A stretch of DNA of 10,089 nt from NCBI GenBank assembly GCA_910586095.1, contig CAJUHQ010000087.1, positions 4,663-14,751 on the forward strand, written 5' to 3'. Made by a program: the position numbers and the translations under genes. The stretch's first letter is position 1. Every line of letters starts with the position of its first letter. The notes under the pieces were generated by a model. It searched no databases, was not told the origin of the DNA, and worked only from the letters and a program-made list of their open reading frames with translations. This document shows, in pieces, positions 5,800-10,089 of the stretch. The DNA is from an uncultured Lachnospiraceae bacterium. Its GTDB lineage: Bacteria; Bacillota; Clostridia; Lachnospirales; Lachnospiraceae.

Positions 5800-6921
5800 T
5801 TACTTTTTATATTTTTCAACAATCGCTGTCAATATATCCCATTTTTTCTCCATATCTGCCACTAGCTTAAACTGTGTTCGTGCTCTGTCTAGATTATGGC
5901 CTTCCCTATGAATTTTGAAATAGCTATCGCCTTCTAGAAAATCTGTGAGAAACCGTATGCCGCACTCATATGTCATCAGTTTAGCACCCATAGGAAGCAA
6001 CTCTATTTCTTTAGGAGTAAGACGGCTGCCACAGCCTTCTAAATAGCCCTTGGTAAAGGCTTCAAATAAAGTCAAATCCACTTCTACTTTGCTTAAATCT
6101 GTCTCATCCTCAGCACCTGTACTCGCTCCAAAACGAATAGAATCTCCAAAATCATAAAGGGCAAGTCCTGGCATAACAGTATCCAAATCAATAATACAAA
6201 CTGCTTTTTTTGTATCTGCATCAAACAAAATATTGTTTAGCTTAGTATCATTATGTGTTACACGAAGTGGCAATTGTCCTTCCTGCAAAAGATCTGTAAG
6301 AATGGAAACTTCTTGTTGTCTCGCAAGCGCAAAGTCAATCTCATTTGCAGCAAGAGATGCTCTTCCAAGCTTGTCCTCTTCCACTGCTTTTTGAAAAGCT
6401 TGAAATCGTGATTGTGTATTGTGAAAATTAGGGATGGTTTCATATAGCTGTTGAGCAGGATACTCCGCCAACATTTTTTGAAAATTTCCAAAAGCAACTG
6501 CGCTGTCATAGAAATCATTTGCGCTCTCTACTTTTTCTAAACACAATGTATGCTCTACATACAAAAACATACGCCAATAATTTTGATGATTGTCTTTATA
6601 AAAAGAGTTTCCACTTTTTGTTCGTACAACATTTAATGTTTCTCTGTCAGGATCTCCACCCTGAGCAGCGATCACATTGCGCAGATATTCTGTTACATGT
6701 ACTACATTTTCCATTAATCCTTCAGGATTTTTAAAAATAGAATGATTCATTCTCTGCAAAATATATGATCTCAAATTCCCTTCCTGTGATTTACAAACCA
6801 CCAGAAAAGTATCGTTGATATGACCATTCCCATATGGATGCGATTCCACTAATTCTCCCACGGTTGCAAACTGTGTTACTATCTCATCGATTTTGACACA
6901 ATCTTTGTTCTCTGTACTCAT
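5800..6921 (-). CDS. APH-family sugar kinase, N-acetylhexosamine 1-kinase (NahK)-like
   Basis: This 373-aa protein belongs to the aminoglycoside phosphotransferase / choline kinase fold (PF01636). The nucleotide-binding N-lobe includes Y30-G-N-G-H-I-N-D-T38, the glycine-rich loop typical of NahK. The catalytic loop is T222-H-N-D225-T-K-L-N-N230, and the metal-binding segment is I244-D245-L-D247-T-V-M-P-G. These three motifs and the length (NahK is about 360 aa) fit N-acetylhexosamine 1-kinase, which makes GlcNAc-1-P or GalNAc-1-P in the galacto-N-biose / mucin sugar pathway. It is cytoplasmic. GGGGG about 6 nt before ATG 6921 supports the start. The gene stands alone, without the phosphorylase or uridylyltransferase usual in the bifidobacterial cluster, so the real substrate could be another hexose. 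A divergent AraC regulator lies upstream. Confidence 0.8.
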   Translation of the reverse strand: MSTENKDCVKIDEIVTQFATVGELVESHPYGNGHINDTFLVVCKSQEGNLRSYILQRMNHSIFKNPEGLMENVVHVTEYLRNVIAAQGGDPDRETLNVVRTKSGNSFYKDNHQNYWRMFLYVEHTLCLEKVESANDFYDSAVAFGNFQKMLAEYPAQQLYETIPNFHNTQSRFQAFQKAVEEDKLGRASLAANEIDFALARQQEVSILTDLLQEGQLPLRVTHNDTKLNNILFDADTKKAVCIIDLDTVMPGLALYDFGDSIRFGASTGAEDETDLSKVEVDLTLFEAFTKGYLEGCGSRLTPKEIELLPMGAKLMTYECGIRFLTDFLEGDSYFKIHREGHNLDRARTQFKLVADMEKKWDILTAIVEKYKK

Positions 6922-7657
6922 ACTTTACCCCCATATCAAAAAATCTAAAACAATATTGTCTATCACTTGTAAAGAAATTCTAAATAGTATATATTCTACT
7001 TTTTTGATACCATTCTGTTTAGGTACTCTACTGTTTCTATAATAATAATTTTTTGCACCAAAACACATAATGTATCGATTGCCATCCTACATAGATTACC
7101 TCAACAATTTAGTAGAGTACACAATTTTATGAAAAGCAGAAAATAGTATATGACTACTGATGTCTTAAACTATGAGGGTATGGAATGGCTAGTCTTAGTA
7201 TATGAAATACCCTATGGATATTCAATCTTATTATTGCTCGATATTTTATATATATTGCTTTTAGTGTAAATTTTTTAAAATTTCTGTAATTTTATTCTTC
7301 TATATTGTGTATTTTATACATATAATTTAGTGACTATTTTAAAGTTTTATATAAAATATAAGATTTATTTTATTTATATTGTTTTTATTTTTTATAAAAA
7401 GGTTTAATAGTTACAAATAAGCTTGCACATATCCTATTTTCTACATATCTACTTTTATTTATGGTGATGGCAATGCATAATGTAGGTGCCTAAGAAAATT
7501 TGGCAAACACTTTTGCAGAATATGTCAATCTAAGAAGGAAAGGCGGAACCATTTTTTGTTATATGGACAAAATATATAAGTTCTGTTATAGTAAATATAA
7601 TATAACAAGCTTAACAAAGCCAACATAGATATACTTTTAGAGAAAAGAGGAATGACC
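6922..7657. other. Long AT-rich divergent regulatory region with repeats
   Basis: About 730 nt separate the kinase start from the AraC start, and no reading frame in it looks real. It contains several symmetrical sites. ACAATATTGT (6950-6959) is a perfect palindrome about 30 nt upstream of the kinase. GTACTCTACT (7023-7032) has its exact inverted copy at 7111-7120, bounding a 98-nt segment. AGGGTAT (7175-7181) is inverted at 7207-7213. TAGTATAT occurs directly repeated at 6985, 7144 and 7196, the first two within the 11-mer AAATAGTATAT. Bases 7240-7400 are almost pure A+T. I see no convincing riboswitch. Such a region could bind the AraC protein at several places, but that is inferred. Confidence 0.5.
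7564..7607 (+). promoter_or_regulatory. Promoter of the araC-type gene with overlapping inverted repeat
   Basis: The -35 TGGACA (7564-7569) and -10 TATAGT (7587-7592) are spaced 17 nt, each with 5 of 6 consensus matches. TGTTATA (7584-7590) is inverted as TATAACA (7601-7607) with 10 nt between, so the repeat covers the -10 and the predicted start site. That is a suitable place for autoregulation. Confidence 0.6.
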
Positions 7658-8527
7658 GTGGGAAACATAAGACATCGCATAGAAAGTACTACTCCATCTT
7701 TCATTCAACAATCCAAGCTTTTATATATTACCACTTCCAAATATGAGGGAGACTGGCAGAGTATCCAACACTCCCATCCTTTTAGTGAACTATTTTATGT
7801 GGTGAATGGAACTGGATCTTTTGTTGCAGAGAATCGGGAGTTTTCTATTAGCAAGAATGATATGGTCATCATCAACCCCCATGTGCAACACACTGAAAAA
7901 TCACCTTATACCACACCACTTGAATACATTGTATTAGGAATTGACGGCCTTTCATTCTCTTTTGAAAATATTGATTCATCTCAAAATAGCTTATCCATGC
8001 AAACTGTTTCTGGGGCTGTTTATAAGTGCAATTTGCACAATGCAAATGTTTATGCTTGTTTAAATATGATGTTAGAAGAAATTTCACACAAAAATGAAAA
8101 TTATGAGGTAGTTTGTCAAAATCTGTTGGAAGTACTTCTTATTTGCATGTTAAGACATAATAGTTTAAGTATTGTTCCTGGAAGTAATATTATTTTAAAT
8201 AGAGAATGTACTCAAATTAAAAATTATATAGATGCAAATTATGCCGAAAACATAACGCTAGATACGCTTGCAGAAATCACACACATGAATAAATATTATA
8301 TGGTTCATGCTTTTACTAAATATATTGGTCTCTCTCCCATCAATTACCTACTACAAAAACGAATTCAAGAGGGAAAATCACTTCTAGAATCTACCTCCTA
8401 TTCCATTTCTCAGATTTCTGCTATGCTGGGTTTTTCCTCACAGTCTTATTTTTCACAGTCTTTTAAAAAAGCCACTGAGAAAACGCCTATTCAATATCGA
8501 AACGAGATACGCAGTCAAAAAAAATAA
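7658..8527 (+). CDS. AraC-family transcriptional regulator with cupin sensor domain
   Basis: This cytoplasmic DNA-binding protein of 289 aa (normal length) begins with a cupin domain (about residues 25-95). The signature H38-S-H40-P-F-S-E-L-F-Y-V-V-N-G-T-G is typical of sugar-sensing members. A C-terminal AraC double helix-turn-helix follows (about 185-285): the first HTH is near ITLDTLAEITHMNKYYMVHA, and the second near YSISQISAMLGFSSQSYFSQSF with the family's closing P-x-x-Y/F-R. I prefer GTG 7658 as start because GAGG at 7647-7650 is 7 nt before it. The in-frame ATG at 7652 is only 1 nt from that ribosome site. It is divergent from the NahK-like kinase and likely controls it in response to a sugar. 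No dedicated + strand terminator is clear; the stop lies inside the A-run of the convergent terminator. Confidence 0.9.
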   Translation: MGNIRHRIESTTPSFIQQSKLLYITTSKYEGDWQSIQHSHPFSELFYVVNGTGSFVAENREFSISKNDMVIINPHVQHTEKSPYTTPLEYIVLGIDGLSFSFENIDSSQNSLSMQTVSGAVYKCNLHNANVYACLNMMLEEISHKNENYEVVCQNLLEVLLICMLRHNSLSIVPGSNIILNRECTQIKNYIDANYAENITLDTLAEITHMNKYYMVHAFTKYIGLSPINYLLQKRIQEGKSLLESTSYSISQISAMLGFSSQSYFSQSFKKATEKTPIQYRNEIRSQKK

Positions 8528-8547
8528 AATAGTTACTTCGGTATCTA
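8519..8547 (-). terminator. Terminator of the 9853-8548 gene pair, overlapping the araC stop
   Basis: On the - strand TAGATAC pairs with GTAACTA (8541-8547 with 8530-8536, one mismatch) around a CGAA loop. It is followed by TTTTATTTTTTTT (complement of about 8517-8529). The stem begins at the stop codon of the - strand gene, and the T-tract lies over the last codons of the convergent araC-type gene, a very tight packing. Confidence 0.75.
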
Positions 8548-9051
8548 CTAAAATTGTTGTGATTCAAGCAATTCATTTTTGTGTTTTTCAAGAATTTCAT
8601 AATAAAAATCCCATACAGGTTTTGTGTTCTGATCTAACCACTGTTCGATTTGACTAGAAATTTGTATCAGATCCTCCGCGTCTGAATCATCTTCCTGTTC
8701 ACACAAAACTATTCCCGCTGTAAATTTTTCTGCAATGACCATATATCCATTATTTTTCAAAAAATCGCCTGTCTCAACAATTTTTTGATAATCAGAAAGG
8801 CCATAGAAATTGGAATAATATGTAGTTGCTCCCTCGTACATAGAATTGTATTGCCACATAAATACTTGATAAAATGTTTCTAACCATATGGGTTTTTCGT
8901 CTGAATAGTACGCATCAATATATTCAATAAAATCAACTAATACCAAACCATCAGGATTGTGACTATCCTCTTCACAGCCAATATATCCATTCACAGTGTA
9001 TCCATCAGCCCTTAATTTCTCCAGTGTTTTATATAATTCGGTGATTTCCAT
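8548..9051 (-). CDS. Small acidic protein, possibly DUF4375/DMP19-like
   Basis: This 167-aa soluble protein has no signal peptide or membrane segment and no catalytic motif I recognise. Residues 56-104 (WLETFYQVFMWQYN, YYSNFYGLSDYQ, then a helix ending NNGY) resemble the DMP19/DUF4375 pattern, in which a helix and an asparagine/phenylalanine-rich turn precede an aromatic helix. The similarity is weak and from memory. AGAAGG 9 nt before ATG 9051 fixes the start; the longer frame from 9141 has no ribosome site. The preceding gene ends 103 nt upstream on the same strand, so the two are probably co-transcribed and end at the shared terminator. Some DUF4375-like proteins occur among immunity genes, but I do not claim that role. 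Confidence 0.6.
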   Translation of the reverse strand: MEITELYKTLEKLRADGYTVNGYIGCEEDSHNPDGLVLVDFIEYIDAYYSDEKPIWLETFYQVFMWQYNSMYEGATTYYSNFYGLSDYQKIVETGDFLKNNGYMVIAEKFTAGIVLCEQEDDSDAEDLIQISSQIEQWLDQNTKPVWDFYYEILEKHKNELLESQQF

Positions 9052-9154
9052 TTTATGATACCTTCTTCGCAAAATAATTTCTGTGCACTTTAGAAGTAGT
9101 TGGCCACTAATTGTTTGTGCTGTCAAAAACATTAAAAACAACGATTACATTTAT

Positions 9155-9853
9155 CTACTCAAAAGACTTTAAATAGTCTATATACTCTGTCTGGTGACAT
9201 TCTACGTCCATCAAACGATAGGTCTCTATCAGTTCCTCTGTGTCAATATCACATTCGCCACCAAATGGAAGTACATACAAATCTGTATTCCCTTGTTCTT
9301 CCCAGAAACCTTCTTTTCGCAATGCAGATAATACTTCTGCCATCCACATACGAATTTGACTGCACTCTTTGTCAAAGCGCTCCTCAAATTCATCTTCGTT
9401 TTCCTGATACCATTCTACAGCTTCTTCTTCCAAATCGTTATAACGTGAACTATCAGAACAAAAATAAAGACTATTTTGTGATAAGTAATTTTGTATCTCT
9501 TCAAATAGTGCGGATTCTGCGGTTGTTACATCCCATTCTGCCCATGCCTCAAAACGATAATACTCTCTTTCATCCTCTTCACAGTCTTCAATTTGTTCTT
9601 GATATTGTTCTTCTGTGTTAAAATAAATATATGTCTCAAAGGGATCTAAATATACTTTTTGTATGACACCTCCAATTTCAAATGAAATGCCATAAATAGA
9701 TTGATCCGCGCATTGCTTTTTTAACTTAGGATAATAATCTTTAACCGCTTTTTGAAATAACATCTGAAATTGTTGCTGGTCTATCCAGCTTTCCATGTCG
9801 TCATTTTGATATCGATGTGTTAAATTTTGAATGATTTGTTCTTTCGTAATCAT
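9155..9853 (-). CDS. Acidic soluble protein, possibly DUF4303-like
   Basis: This 232-aa strongly acidic protein has long Glu/Asp-rich stretches (for example residues 81-98 and 139-165) and no membrane segment. Residues 50-110 show the order QSIYGISFEI, a strand with YIYFNTEEQY, then YRFEAWAEWD. This resembles the DUF4303 pattern (IYAFALY, a nTEE turn, YRWSPxEW), a group of small proteins often found in immunity-gene clusters. A helical region follows (about 112-185), with an unrecognised C-terminus. The start at ATG 9853 is given by AAGGAG 8 nt upstream (on the - strand). The same frame stays open to the window edge, but that extension lacks family-like sequence. It is probably the first of a two-gene unit with the gene at 8548-9051. 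The function is unknown. Confidence 0.6.
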   Translation of the reverse strand: MITKEQIIQNLTHRYQNDDMESWIDQQQFQMLFQKAVKDYYPKLKKQCADQSIYGISFEIGGVIQKVYLDPFETYIYFNTEEQYQEQIEDCEEDEREYYRFEAWAEWDVTTAESALFEEIQNYLSQNSLYFCSDSSRYNDLEEEAVEWYQENEDEFEERFDKECSQIRMWMAEVLSALRKEGFWEEQGNTDLYVLPFGGECDIDTEELIETYRLMDVECHQTEYIDYLKSFE

Positions 9854-10089
9854 TTTGTTATTCTCCTTTATACTCTTTGAAAATCTCTCACAGTACCATA
9901 TGTGTCGTGCATTATTTTGATCTGTCCACGTTATACAATTATCAAGTTTACATTCTTCTGATATGGTGAAAATATTCTCTCTTTTCGGAAAAATGTACCC
10001 ACTGCTTAAAATTTGAAGTACAAGGCATATTTTCACATATGACCATGATCTACACTCACCCAACAACTCTTCAAACCAGAATTTTACTC
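9854..10089. other. Upstream region of the 9853 gene, to the window edge
   Basis: It contains the ribosome site of the gene below it and no convincing promoter. On the - strand the reading frame of that gene continues without a stop to base 10087. The conceptual residues (for example FWFEELLGECRSWSYV) are not recognisable. The frame could be chance, a longer N-terminus or the decayed end of a neighbouring gene; the window ends too soon to decide. Confidence 0.35.

Noticed and set aside
7440..7560. Possible riboswitch-like leader (GGCAAACAC, GGCGGAACC near a T-run)
   Set aside because: I could not fit the sequence to the conserved cores of c-di-GMP, T-box or other known riboswitches, the stems are only about 4 bp, and it lies upstream of the predicted araC promoter.
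9265..9621. 118-codon + strand ORF
   Set aside because: It is antisense to the well-supported acidic gene at 9155-9853 and has no ribosome site.

Overview
The window is low-G+C DNA (roughly one third G+C by eye) with AGGAGG-type ribosome sites and compact operons. Its protein sequences look like those of an anaerobic gut Firmicute, most probably Lachnospiraceae (the Roseburia / Agathobacter / Coprococcus neighbourhood). This placement rests on the style of the proteins (pyrB-pyrI pair, clostridial CobW GTPases, NahK-like kinase), not on a marker gene.

Layout. (1) 1-755, + strand: the 3' end of pyrB and a complete pyrI, the catalytic and regulatory chains of aspartate carbamoyltransferase. 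A 123-nt gap separates them. (2) 756-1036: a GC-rich hairpin element with a 12-base repeat, then a bidirectional terminator. (3) 1037-4583, - strand: a four-gene operon. In transcription order it encodes a His-rich CobW/COG0523 GTPase, a second divergent COG0523-like GTPase with a C-terminal domain resembling YcgQ/DUF1980, a CcdA thiol-disulfide transporter and a membrane-anchored TlpA/ResA-like thioredoxin. (4) 4584-5612: a regulatory gap, then a single-gene unit with a strong promoter encoding a small protein that resembles polymorphic-toxin immunity proteins. A 17-bp perfect hairpin follows. (5) 5800-8527: a NahK-like sugar 1-kinase (-) divergent from an AraC-family regulator (+), separated by an unusually long, very AT-rich gap with several inverted and direct repeats. 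(6) 8548-9853, - strand: two small acidic cytosolic proteins, tentatively DUF4375/DMP19-like and DUF4303-like, ending in a terminator whose T-tract overlaps the end of the AraC gene.

How the genes may work together. PyrB and PyrI form one enzyme of pyrimidine synthesis. The four-gene operon puts intracellular metal-handling GTPases together with an electron-transfer route across the membrane (CcdA to TlpA), which suggests a system for metal supply or metal stress and extracytoplasmic thiol maintenance. This is the most unusual part of the window. The kinase and the AraC regulator probably form a small sugar-responsive unit. The three small soluble proteins have features of immunity or orphan accessory genes, but no toxin gene is visible here.
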